Positions 25,455 to 32,949 are shown, numbered from the stretch's first letter. The stretch: 39,148 bases of DNA from an uncultured Collinsella sp. (GCA_900543025.1 UQPP01000019.1:1-39148), one strand, 5' to 3'. A program made the numbers and translations. The notes: a model not told the origin generated them from the letters alone.

Positions 25455-26942
25455 CTAGAAGGCGAGCTCGGCGGCCCACTTGTCCTTGTCGATCTCCATG
25501 AACTGCGAGCGGATGAAGTTCTTCTTGAGGTTAAACGGAACCGTGCAGTCGAAGATGGCCTTGCAGGCGATACCGTGCTCGCGGATCGAAGGATCGAACG
25601 CGGGGTCGTTGGACGGATCGAGCACGTGGCAGTGGCAACCGGGGATGGTGATGAGGTCCACGTCGGCCTGGAAGCGCGTGGTCATGGCCCACATCACGTC
25701 GCTCATATCGAAGATGTCGACATCCTCGTCGACAAGGATGACGTGCTTGAGCTCGGAGAACGCCGAGAAGGCGAGCATGGCGGCGTTGCGCTGACGGCCC
25801 TCGTCATTTTTGCTCGACTTCTTGAACTGCATGATGGCAAGGAACTTGCCGCCACCGCAGGGAGCGGCGTGAACGTTGAGCAGGCGGCCCGGGATAGCGG
25901 TCTCGACCATCTTGTAGATGGAGGCCTCGGTGGGGATACCGGCCATGGACACGTGCTCGTGCGAAGGGCCGATGCAGCTCTCCATAATAGGGTTGACGCG
26001 CGTGGTGACGGCGGTGATCTTGATCACCGGGCAGACCTTGGCGCCGCCGGTGTAGCCGGGGAACTCGGGCATGGCGTAGCCATGGCCGTTAACGTCCTCG
26101 TTGATAGTCTCGTCGTGCATGAGGTAGCCCTCGAGCACGTACTCGGCATTGGCAATGCACTTCTGCGGAACGGTGACGCAGTCGGCAAGCTCGACGGCGC
26201 GGCCGCGCAGGGCGCCGGCGATCTGCAGCTCGTTGAAGCCGAGCGGCGTGGTGGGAGCCTCGAAGCCGCAGCACATGTACACGGCGGGGTCCAGACCGAT
26301 GGAAATGGAGATGGGCATGTCCTCGCCGCGCTGGCAGTACTCGTCAAAAAACGCGCCCAGGTGACGGCTGCCCGGGGTGATCCACATGGCGAGCTTGTCC
26401 TTGTCGACGCAGGAGAAGCGGTGGATGGTCACGTCGGACTGGGTGCCATCAGGGCTCGTGCCGTAGGCGAGGCCCATGGTGATGTAGGGGCCGCCGTCAA
26501 CGGGCGTGTTGGTGGGAGCGGGAACGATCTTGCGCAGGTCAAAGCCCTCGTCGGTCGCCTTGTACACGACCTCCTGGCAGTCGACGTGCTTGCCCTCGGC
26601 GATCTGCTCGGGGGCGATCAGGTTCTCGAAGCGCTTGCCGATCTCGAGGCCCAGGTGCTCCTCGTCCAGGTCGAGCAGGGCGGCAACGCGCTTGCGGCTG
26701 GCAAGCATGCCGATGCAGACCTTGGCGTCGTCAAAGCCCTTGACGTTGTTGAAGACCATCGCCGGACCCTCTTTGGTCGGGCGCATGACGGTGCCGCCGG
26801 CACCGACGTGACGGTAGACGCCCGAGACCTCGGCATCGGGATCGACCTGGGTATCGGTCTCGAGCAGCTGACCCGGCATCTCGCGCAAAAAGTCGAGCGC
26901 GGAACGCAGGTCGTGGATCTGGGAAGCATCGGTAGTGGACAT
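25455..26942 (-). CDS. UbiD-family aromatic acid decarboxylase, LpdC (gallate decarboxylase)-like
   Basis: 495 residues. UbiD enzymes use prFMN and a metal ion to remove or add CO2 on aromatic acids. Seen are GVYRHVGAGGTVMRPTKEGP (41-60), DVTIHR with Arg175 in the place of the catalytic Arg, GLDPA, AEYVLEGYL (266-274, the acidic catalytic region), MPEFPGYTGG, and SMAGIPTEAS. From memory the whole chain reads much like Lactobacillus plantarum LpdC, which acts on gallate and protocatechuate; this needs alignment. The ATG at 26942 has AAAGGAG 8 nt upstream. The neighbours (UbiX, permease, LpdD-like fusion) support a catabolic role. Confidence 0.9.
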   Translation of the reverse strand: MSTTDASQIHDLRSALDFLREMPGQLLETDTQVDPDAEVSGVYRHVGAGGTVMRPTKEGPAMVFNNVKGFDDAKVCIGMLASRKRVAALLDLDEEHLGLEIGKRFENLIAPEQIAEGKHVDCQEVVYKATDEGFDLRKIVPAPTNTPVDGGPYITMGLAYGTSPDGTQSDVTIHRFSCVDKDKLAMWITPGSRHLGAFFDEYCQRGEDMPISISIGLDPAVYMCCGFEAPTTPLGFNELQIAGALRGRAVELADCVTVPQKCIANAEYVLEGYLMHDETINEDVNGHGYAMPEFPGYTGGAKVCPVIKITAVTTRVNPIMESCIGPSHEHVSMAGIPTEASIYKMVETAIPGRLLNVHAAPCGGGKFLAIMQFKKSSKNDEGRQRNAAMLAFSAFSELKHVILVDEDVDIFDMSDVMWAMTTRFQADVDLITIPGCHCHVLDPSNDPAFDPSIREHGIACKAIFDCTVPFNLKKNFIRSQFMEIDKDKWAAELAF

Positions 26943-27084
26943 GGCGTACTCCTTTCGGGAGAGTGTCCGGCGACGGGGCGCCGCCGGACGGGGTAACGTA
27001 ATGGGGCCGCGGCGCTCACAAATGGAGCGCTCGACCACTCGAAGTTCAAGCGCTTGGCTGCTTACAGCCGGGGCGCTCGACCGC
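26943..27084 (-). other. ubiD leader
   Basis: A 142-bp gap between permease and UbiD genes. It holds an 8-bp stem GTCCGGCG (26965-26972) with CGCCGGAC (26982-26989) just upstream of the ubiD ribosome site, which could limit translation or protect a processed mRNA end. No T tract. Confidence 0.35.
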
Positions 27085-28542
27085 TTACATCAGGCCAAAG
27101 AGGTGGAACCAAGCGGCCTCGACCAGCACGACGACAAAGACGACCGCGGTGAGGGGGATGCCCATGCGCATAGCCTCTTTGGAGGTGTAGCCGCCGGCGT
27201 CCTTGCCCTCACCGATAAGGATCGGCAGGTTATGGAACGGCAGGATGTAGTGGATGTTGATGGACGTGAAGACGATGAGCGCCACGGCGAGCGGGCTCAC
27301 GCTGGAGCCGGCGGCAAAGCTGATGAACGCCGGCACGCACACGCCGAGCACTGCCATGACCGAGCCCATGAACATGTGGATGATCATGGAAAGCGCGGCG
27401 ACGAGCAGGGCGAACAGGAAGATGTTCTCGGGCACGGAGCTGGGGAGCACGACGTCGGCGATCCAGGCGTTCATGCCGGTGGCACCGCCCACGGAGCCCA
27501 CGGCCATGGCGGCCGTCAGGAACATGAGGGACTTGATGTCGACAGCGTTCCAGCTGGCGGGAGTGAGGACTTCGCCGATGATGGGCATGGCGAGAGCAAC
27601 GCCAATGGCCAGGGTGACCCAGCCGATATAGTCGCCCGAGACGGTGAGCCACAGCGCGATGGCGATGACAAGCCACACGATGGTGCGGGTCTCCTTGACG
27701 GAGAGCTTGCCGAGCGCGGCCTGCTTGGCCACGATCTGCTCGCGATCGTAGACGAGCTCCTTGCTGGGCTTAAAGAGGAAAAGGCCCAGGAACAGGGTGC
27801 ACAGCAGCGCAACCAGCATAGGCACGCTCATGTACAGGAACCAGTCGACGAAGGACGGGCTCATGCCGCCGGCCTCGGCACTGTACTGCGCAACGAGCGG
27901 GTTGAGCGTGGAGTCGCCCGTCAGGAAGAACATGGAGCCCGGGGCGGCAGCGGCAAACACGAGGAAGCCAAGCTTGCCTTTGTCGTCGTCACCGTAGCCG
28001 GCGGACTCGGCAATAACCGAGACAACGGCGAGGATGAGGAAGGCGCGGGGGAACGGATGCGGGATCAGCAGCGACAGCACAAAGGTGAGCGCGAAGATCG
28101 AGATGATGAGCGACTTGGCGTCGCGCACGAACTTGAGCATGAACGCGTAGGCGATGCGCTCGCCCAGGCCCGACTCCTTGACCGCGCTGGCGATGAGGTA
28201 GGCGCCGATGACGAGCCACATGGTGGCCTTGGTCCACGAGCTAAACGTGGAGGCGACCGTCGCCGAGATGCTCGCGGCGCCCGTGTCGTCCACGCACACC
28301 TTGAACAGGACGAGCAGTGCGCAGTAGAGCAGGCCCACAAAGCCCGGCTGTGCCACGCCGCATGCCCAGAACACCACCGTGGCGAGCGTCAGTGCCAGAC
28401 AGGTCTGACCGCCGACCGTGAGCTCGACCGTCGAGCTCAGCTCCGCCAAAGGAAGAAACTTCACCAGCAAAAAGACAACGATACCCAGCACAAAGCCAAT
28501 TTCGCGCTTGGTGATCTTAAACGCCTTCTTTTCCGCTTCCAT
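27085..28542 (-). CDS. Anion permease (DASS/SLC13-like), probable aromatic acid transporter
   Basis: 485 residues with about 12 membrane helices; the overall layout and the motifs LIPHPFPRAFLILAVVSV and INIHYILPFHNLPILIGEGKDAGGYTSKEA fit the divalent anion:sodium symporter superfamily. Such carriers move di- and tricarboxylates. Here the place directly upstream of an LpdC-like decarboxylase suggests uptake of an aromatic acid such as gallate, as with GacP beside lpdC in lactobacilli. A G-rich AAAGGTGGGG precedes the ATG. A terminator-like hairpin lies just upstream, so its expression may be attenuated. Confidence 0.82.
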   Translation of the reverse strand: MEAEKKAFKITKREIGFVLGIVVFLLVKFLPLAELSSTVELTVGGQTCLALTLATVVFWACGVAQPGFVGLLYCALLVLFKVCVDDTGAASISATVASTFSSWTKATMWLVIGAYLIASAVKESGLGERIAYAFMLKFVRDAKSLIISIFALTFVLSLLIPHPFPRAFLILAVVSVIAESAGYGDDDKGKLGFLVFAAAAPGSMFFLTGDSTLNPLVAQYSAEAGGMSPSFVDWFLYMSVPMLVALLCTLFLGLFLFKPSKELVYDREQIVAKQAALGKLSVKETRTIVWLVIAIALWLTVSGDYIGWVTLAIGVALAMPIIGEVLTPASWNAVDIKSLMFLTAAMAVGSVGGATGMNAWIADVVLPSSVPENIFLFALLVAALSMIIHMFMGSVMAVLGVCVPAFISFAAGSSVSPLAVALIVFTSINIHYILPFHNLPILIGEGKDAGGYTSKEAMRMGIPLTAVVFVVVLVEAAWFHLFGLM

Positions 28543-28595
28543 CTCCCCACCTTTCTTGTTGGGGGCGCTCCGAATTCGCAGCCATGTTGCCGCTT

Positions 28596-28626
28596 AAAAA
28601 GGGGCGCCCGTTATCGGACACCCCTT
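28596..28626 (-). terminator. Terminator/attenuator hairpin upstream of the permease gene
   Basis: Minus strand: a 12-bp stem with some G-U pairs (28615-28626 with 28599-28610), an ATAA loop, then five T residues (28596-28600). It ends about 55 bp before the permease start, and I see no promoter between. Either the preceding lpdD-isomerase transcript stops here, or the permease-ubiD-ubiX operon depends on controlled read-through. Confidence 0.7.
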
Positions 28627-28692
28627 ACGTTGCGCTGTGTTGCGGCAATACAGTCAAGCGGATTTTTTGGATGAGAAGCGATTCCCTAGACA

Positions 28693-28760
28693 AAAACCGT
28701 CACAACATTCGACGCTTTTCCTCGTTTTCGAGATTTTCGCCGAATGTTGTGACGGTTTGG
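28693..28760. repeat. 68-bp hairpin repeat, copy 2
   Basis: Same orientation as copy 1 (23771-23838). The arms 28694-28711 and 28741-28758 form an 18-bp stem, and the minus strand continues with GGTTTTTG, giving it the look of an intrinsic terminator for the LpdD-isomerase gene. Confidence 0.85.
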
Positions 28761-28761
28761 A

Positions 28762-28789
28762 TGTGGCAAAGGGACTGTCTTTTTTACAT
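28762..28789. repeat. Decayed TGTGACAAAG repeat at the 3' end of the LpdD-isomerase gene
   Basis: TGTGGCAAAGGGACTGTC is followed by TTTTTTACA: the left arm is near consensus, the right arm has lost its pairing. The TAA stop (28784-28786) lies in this arm, just as the merR stop lies in copy 1. Confidence 0.65.
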
Positions 28790-29731
28790 AGCGAGGGCCG
28801 TGCGGATGAATGGGTCGCCGAGGGCCTCGCGGAGCCAGGGGGCCAGCTGCTCGGGGTGACCCTGCAGGTAGCCTTTGAGCTCGGACGGAGCCACGCGACG
28901 CACTTCCGAGATCTCCTCTTGGTTGATATGCAGCTCGCCCGGCTCAACATGGGCAAGGTAGACCTCGCACCATTCGCACTCGCAGCGACCGTCGCCGTGG
29001 TCCTCGCGGTACACCACGTGTCCGAGGTGCTTGAGCTGATCGGGCTCGCGCGTAATGCCGAGCTCTTCGTTGATGCGGCGCGCCGTGGCGGCCGCGACGT
29101 CTTCCCCGGGGAGCGGATGGCCGGCGCAGCTATCGGCCAGCACCCCGCCCCACAGGCGCTTGAGCGGACTGCGGCGACAGAGCAGCAGGCGCGCGTCTTC
29201 GCCCCGGCCCTCGACCAAAAGCGTCAGAAATGCCTGATGCAGGATGCCCTCACCAGCATGGGCCTCGATGCGGTCGACGGGGCCAAGCGCCTCGCCGGTC
29301 GCAGCATCGACCGCCACGACCTCGGCGCCCGCACCGCCCTCATCCCAGCCGGCGCGCAGAATGCGGGCTGCGGCTTCCTCGAGCGCGGCGATGAGCTCCT
29401 TGGTGGTGTCGAGCACGCGCTGCAGGTCGTCACCGCTCGCTTGTTCAACATGAAAACCCGTGCTTGCAACTACCGGCACGCCAAAGCGCGTGGCCAGCGC
29501 CGCCGCGATATCGTGCGCCGGGATCTCGTCTCGATGGCACGGAACGGCCAGGATGCTCACCGTTGCCGTACGGCCGGGCTCGGGGCGCGGAATGGCCTGC
29601 GCCGTGGCGCCCAGGTGCGCAAACTCCGGCGAGCAGGCGTACACCGCCATGCCTCGCGGCGTCACCGTCAGCTGGGCCTCGAGCGCAAACTTGCCCTCGC
29701 CCACTGCAACCTTTGTCGTGTGCATGCCCAT
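28784..29731 (-). CDS. Fusion of LpdD-like prenylated-flavin chaperone domain and type I isopentenyl-diphosphate isomerase/Nudix domain
   Basis: 315 residues in two parts. Residues 8-125 (HLGATAQAIPRP, SILAVPCHRDEIPAHDIA, VVASTGFHVEQASGDDLQ) follow the pattern of LpdD, the small partner of LpdC thought to help load prFMN. Residues 150-310 match type I IPP isomerase: LHQAF (165-169), LLLCRRSPLKRLWGGVLADS, the Cys202-His205 motif SCAGHPLPGE, the Nudix-like AAATARRINEELG, and ECEWCEVY with Glu251 and Glu253 at the metal-binding positions. The ATG at 29731 has AGGAG upstream. IPP isomerase yields DMAPP, close precursor of the prenyl donor used by UbiX. The LpdD assignment is from memory of the family; a Nudix hydrolase is the main alternative for the second domain. 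Confidence 0.8.
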   Translation of the reverse strand: MGMHTTKVAVGEGKFALEAQLTVTPRGMAVYACSPEFAHLGATAQAIPRPEPGRTATVSILAVPCHRDEIPAHDIAAALATRFGVPVVASTGFHVEQASGDDLQRVLDTTKELIAALEEAAARILRAGWDEGGAGAEVVAVDAATGEALGPVDRIEAHAGEGILHQAFLTLLVEGRGEDARLLLCRRSPLKRLWGGVLADSCAGHPLPGEDVAAATARRINEELGITREPDQLKHLGHVVYREDHGDGRCECEWCEVYLAHVEPGELHINQEEISEVRRVAPSELKGYLQGHPEQLAPWLREALGDPFIRTALAM

Positions 29732-29771
29732 GGAATCTCCTGCCGCCCGCGATGTACCTGAGACCATCTTC

Positions 29772-29812
29772 GCCTGTATTGCGACTATACAGGCAAGCCC
29801 TCCATGTGACAA
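29772..29812 (-). promoter_or_regulatory. Promoter and dyad operator of the LpdD-isomerase gene
   Basis: Minus strand TTGTCA (29807-29812), 17-bp spacer, TATAGT (29784-29789). A perfect dyad GCCTGTAT-N7-ATACAGGC (29772-29794) covers the -10 box and start site, a likely repressor or activator site. The -35 box lies inside the left arm of the TGTGACAAAG repeat. Confidence 0.7.
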
Positions 29813-29834
29813 AGGGACTGCCCCTTTGTCACAT
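29804..29834. repeat. TGTGACAAAGGGACTG palindromic repeat, intergenic copy
   Basis: Arms ATGTGACAAAGG and CCTTTGTCACAT pair perfectly around a short centre. It lies between the divergent LpdD-isomerase and MFS genes and provides the -35 box of the former. Confidence 0.85.
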
Positions 29835-29849
29835 TCTGTTAGAGTTGCA

Positions 29850-29862
29850 GGGATTGAATCCC
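29850..29862. promoter_or_regulatory. GGGATT-G-AATCCC palindrome upstream of the MFS gene
   Basis: A perfect 13-nt dyad 30 nt before the MFS start codon; possible operator. No convincing -10/-35 pair was found for the + strand. Confidence 0.35.
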
Positions 29863-29892
29863 GCTTATTCATGCGACATTGGAGTGACAACC

Positions 29893-31134
29893 TTGACCGC
29901 CGCAACCACGCCTAAAAGTAAGCCAACCGCCGCCGCGCTCTCCCCCGCGCGCACCAAGCTCTGCCTGGCGCTGCTCGTGCTGTTGGGATTCTCGCTCGGC
30001 TGCTCCGAGTTCGTGGTCATCGGCATCGAAAGCGACTTGGCAACGGAACTCGGCATATCACTTGCCACTGCGGGCCAGCTCATCAGCGTGTTTGCGCTCG
30101 TCTACGCTATCGCGACGCCGGTGCTCGCGCTCAGCACGGGGCGATTCCGCCGCTACCAGCTGCTCGTGTGCTATAGCATCGTCTTTGTGCTCGGCAATTT
30201 GGCTATGGCGCTAGCACCCAACTTCCAAGTGCTCTTTATCTCGCGCATTGTCCTGGGCTCTGTCTCGGGCGCGCTGCTCGCCGTGGGCGTGACGTACATC
30301 CCTGAGCTTCTGTCCCCGCAGCAAACTTCGCTTGCCATCTCGGTGGTATATGGTGCGTTTTCCGTGGCGATGGTCTTTGTCACTTCGATTGGCAAGTTTG
30401 TGGCCGACACGCTCGACTGGCACGTTGCCATGTACGGCACGCTGGCCTTTGCCGTTTTGATCTGCAGCGCGCTCGTGGTGTTTATGCCTCGCGCCGGGCA
30501 GACCGATGAGCCCGCCACCTTCCGCGAGCAGGCGGGGCTACTACGCGAGCCGAGTATCATCACCGGCATGCTCATCTTCTTCTTTGGCGTGGGTTCGGTC
30601 TACGTATTCTACGGCTACGTGACGCCTTATCTTGAGCAGGTGCTGGGCATGGGCACCGTTCAGGCGAGCACCACGCTTATGGCCTACGGCGTGTTCTGCC
30701 TGATCTCGAACATCCTGGGCGGGTGGATCGATGCGCGCTTTGGCATGAAGGCACTGCTGGTTACGTTTGTGCTGCAGGCTGCGGCGTTACTCGGGCTGTT
30801 TGCTGTGGGCGGCACCATGCCGCTCGCGCTGGTCTTTGTCTTTAGCTTGGCGCTGCTCATGTACCTGTTCTCAGTGTCGTGCATCACACACTTTATGGAC
30901 GTGGCACGCAGCCGCCACCCCAAGTCGATGGTACTCGCAAGTTCGGTCGAGCCCATGGCGTTTAACGTCGGCATCTCGTTTGGCACCGCAGTGGGCGGCG
31001 CCGTGGTAAGCGGCATTGGCATTGCGCACGTGGGCGCCGTGGGCGCCGCGTTCTCGCTTGTAGCCTGGGCGCTCACGCTGGTGACGATTAGGTTGGCTCG
31101 CTGGGAGCGCAGGCGAGCAAGGGCGCAGGCCTAA
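29893..31134 (+). CDS. MFS transporter (DHA1-type efflux protein)
   Basis: 413 residues with 12 predicted membrane helices. GFSLGCSEFVVIGIESDLATELG at helix 1 resembles the AraJ/YdhP/chloramphenicol-efflux group, and the loop 2-3 motif reads STGRFRRYQLL. The likely role is proton-driven export of sugars or drugs; the substrate is unknown. I chose TTG at 29893 because GGAG lies 8 nt upstream; GTG at 29884 is in frame but has no site. It is divergent from the LpdD-isomerase gene, so export of a decarboxylation product is a speculation from position only. Confidence 0.85.
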   Translation: MTAATTPKSKPTAAALSPARTKLCLALLVLLGFSLGCSEFVVIGIESDLATELGISLATAGQLISVFALVYAIATPVLALSTGRFRRYQLLVCYSIVFVLGNLAMALAPNFQVLFISRIVLGSVSGALLAVGVTYIPELLSPQQTSLAISVVYGAFSVAMVFVTSIGKFVADTLDWHVAMYGTLAFAVLICSALVVFMPRAGQTDEPATFREQAGLLREPSIITGMLIFFFGVGSVYVFYGYVTPYLEQVLGMGTVQASTTLMAYGVFCLISNILGGWIDARFGMKALLVTFVLQAAALLGLFAVGGTMPLALVFVFSLALLMYLFSVSCITHFMDVARSRHPKSMVLASSVEPMAFNVGISFGTAVGGAVVSGIGIAHVGAVGAAFSLVAWALTLVTIRLARWERRRARAQA

Positions 31135-31185
31135 GCGTAGATGCGATACTCGAGCTCGATGATGGCGATCGAAAGGAAACCGCAT

Positions 31186-31632
31186 ATGCAACGTGTACTG
31201 TTTATCTGCCACGGAAACATCTGTCGCTCGACGATGGCCGAGTCGGTGTTTACCGAGCTGGTGCACCGCGCCGGGCGCGCGGGCGAGTTTGTCATTGATT
31301 CCGCCGCGACCTCGACCGAGGAGATCGGCAACCCGCCACATCACGGTACCGTTGCCAAGCTGCGCGAGGTCGGGATTCCCGTCGTCGCACATCGCGCACG
31401 TCAGGTGCATCGCGCGGAGTATGGCGACTGGGACCACATTGTCTATATGGACGACGAGAACGCCCGCGGCCTGTACCGAATTTTTGGGAAGGACCCCGAT
31501 GGCAAGATCTCGCGCCTGCTCGATTGGACCGATCGCCCTGGCGGCGTGGCCGACCCCTGGTACACCGGCAATTTCGACGCCACCTACCGCGATGTACTCG
31601 CCGGTTGCACCGCTATGCTCGAGCAGCTGTAG
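31186..31632 (+). CDS. Low-molecular-weight protein tyrosine phosphatase
   Basis: 148 residues. The N-terminal P-loop VLFICHGNICRSTMAE holds nucleophile Cys8 and Arg14 (C-x5-R-S), and the general acid lies in the DPWY motif (VADPWYTGNF). All catalytic parts are intact. Such enzymes remove phosphate from tyrosine, often reversing bacterial tyrosine kinases in polysaccharide control, or from arginine; no kinase gene is nearby. GAAAGGA precedes the ATG at 31186. It starts 51 bp after the MFS gene and may share its transcript. Confidence 0.93.
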   Translation: MQRVLFICHGNICRSTMAESVFTELVHRAGRAGEFVIDSAATSTEEIGNPPHHGTVAKLREVGIPVVAHRARQVHRAEYGDWDHIVYMDDENARGLYRIFGKDPDGKISRLLDWTDRPGGVADPWYTGNFDATYRDVLAGCTAMLEQL

Positions 31633-31678
31633 GCGCTCGGGCGGCGCGGGCACACGGGCCACGCCATCGGCATAAAAC

Positions 31679-31802
31679 GAGCGTGGATTTTCTCCCGTAT
31701 ACAAATTGAGCGTGGATAATCTTCCACTTTGAGCGCAAAATGGCGCTCTAAACGGGAGAAAATCCACACTCATTATCTCGGCAGGAGAAAATCCACGCTC
31801 GA
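31679..31802. repeat. GAGCGTGGATTTTCTCC repeat cluster
   Basis: Arms 31679-31698 and 31752-31771 (20 nt, one G-U or mismatch) enclose a partial third unit (31708-31727) and a central hairpin GAGCGC-AAAATG-GCGCTC (31731-31748). A fourth unit (31784-31800) ends 2 nt from the stop codon of the minus-strand Cys-rich gene. It lies between convergent genes and on the minus strand is followed by GTTTTA, so bidirectional termination is likely. Confidence 0.75.
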
Positions 31803-32132
31803 CTATTCGTCAACGATCTCGGCAAGCCAAACGTTCAGCGTATCTACCTCGGGGCAACAGAACTTTGCCGTACCAGGCTCGTTGCCAGGCACGGTTCCGC
31901 CATAGCGCAGGATATCGATATAGGGAAAGCCCACATGGCAGGCCATAGCGCACATCTTGCCGCGGTCTCGGTCGAAGTCAAAAACGTCGCCCGGCTTGTG
32001 ACCATGGTGGCAGCGGCACGCACCCAGCTGGTCTACGCAGCTCACGCGGATACGCGGACGCTTGCCCCGCGGCGCGCCGAGCGGCTTGCTCTCGCCCGCA
32101 GGCTTGGCGCCGCCCTCGCCAGCGTTACTCAT
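31803..32132 (-). CDS. Small Cys-rich protein, TIGR04076 family
   Basis: 109 residues. After a flexible Gly/Lys-rich start, the part from 27 on (RIRVSCVDQLGACRCHHGHKPGDVFDF, MCAMACHVGFPYIDILRYGG, FCCPEVD) fits the TIGR04076 family pattern, function unknown. Seven Cys (32, 39, 41, 61, 65, 92, 93) and several His suggest metal or cluster binding. The ATG at 32132 overlaps the end of the pyridoxal kinase gene by 8 bp (ATGAGTAA), so translation is probably coupled. An upstream TTG at 32138 is less likely. Confidence 0.8.
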   Translation of the reverse strand: MSNAGEGGAKPAGESKPLGAPRGKRPRIRVSCVDQLGACRCHHGHKPGDVFDFDRDRGKMCAMACHVGFPYIDILRYGGTVPGNEPGTAKFCCPEVDTLNVWLAEIVDE

Positions 32133-32949
32133 GGTCAATCACATCCAGGCAGGCCTCGATGGGAAGGCCGGCGGACTTATCCTCCTGGTCGGCATTGCGC
32201 TCGATAAGCTCAGCCACCACACGCATGGCATCGGACGTCGCGCGCTGCAGACTCCAACCTGCCATAACGCGGCCGACAAGCACCGCCGAGAACGTGTCGC
32301 CCGTGCCCGGGAAATAGACCGGAATGAGCTCAAAGGGAATCGTAAAGTACTCCCCCGCCACATGGTCGTAACCGATAACCGCGTTCGTGCCATTGACTAC
32401 GGCGCTCGTAATGACCACCGACTTGGCGCCCAGGGCACGCACGGCATCCACAAGAGCGCGGCCCTCATCGGGCGTGATTTGCTCGGCAATGGGCGTATCG
32501 GTGAGCAGGCACGCCTCGGTGTAGTTTGGCACCGCATAGTCGGCGCACTCGAGCAGGCTGCGCATGAGACCGATCGTGGACTCGGGCACGCCGGCGTAGA
32601 GCTTGCCGTTGTCGCCCATGATGGGGTCGACGAACACCTTGGTGCCCTTTTGCGCGCGACGGTGACAGAAGTCCGAAATGATGCGCGTCTCTTCCTCGGT
32701 CACGATAAAGCCGGTCGAAATAGCGTCGAACTCAAAGCCGAGCTCCTCCCAGATGGCAAGACTCTGACGCACGTACTCCGTGGTGTCGTGGATGTAAAAC
32801 TTGGGGTAGTTGAGCGTATCGGAAACGAGGGCCGTCGGCAGGTTGTGGATGCGATAGCCCATGTGCGACAGCACCGGCAGCATTGCAGAAAGCGCGACCT
32901 TACCGTAACCGCACATATCGTTGATCAGCAGCAGCTGAGTGTTCTTCAT
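32125..32949 (-). CDS. pdxY: Pyridoxal/pyridoxamine kinase (PdxY/PdxK family)
   Basis: 274 residues, ribokinase fold. Phosphorylates B6 vitamers to give PLP or precursors. Identifiers are LLINDMCGYGKVALSAMLPVL at the N-terminus (substrate Ser/Gly loop), VFVDPIMGDNGKLY, PNYTEACLLTD, and the anion-hole motif FPGTGDTFSAVLVG with catalytic Asp. AAGGGGG lies 8 nt before the ATG at 32949; the frame continues upstream without support. The choice between pdxY and pdxK is not certain. Confidence 0.9.
   Translation of the reverse strand: MKNTQLLLINDMCGYGKVALSAMLPVLSHMGYRIHNLPTALVSDTLNYPKFYIHDTTEYVRQSLAIWEELGFEFDAISTGFIVTEEETRIISDFCHRRAQKGTKVFVDPIMGDNGKLYAGVPESTIGLMRSLLECADYAVPNYTEACLLTDTPIAEQITPDEGRALVDAVRALGAKSVVITSAVVNGTNAVIGYDHVAGEYFTIPFELIPVYFPGTGDTFSAVLVGRVMAGWSLQRATSDAMRVVAELIERNADQEDKSAGLPIEACLDVIDHE

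Noticed and set aside
28784..29905. Longer version of the LpdD-isomerase protein starting at 29905
   Set aside because: The extra 58 residues would cross the TGTGACAAAG repeat and the promoter; the ATG at 29731 has a good ribosome site.
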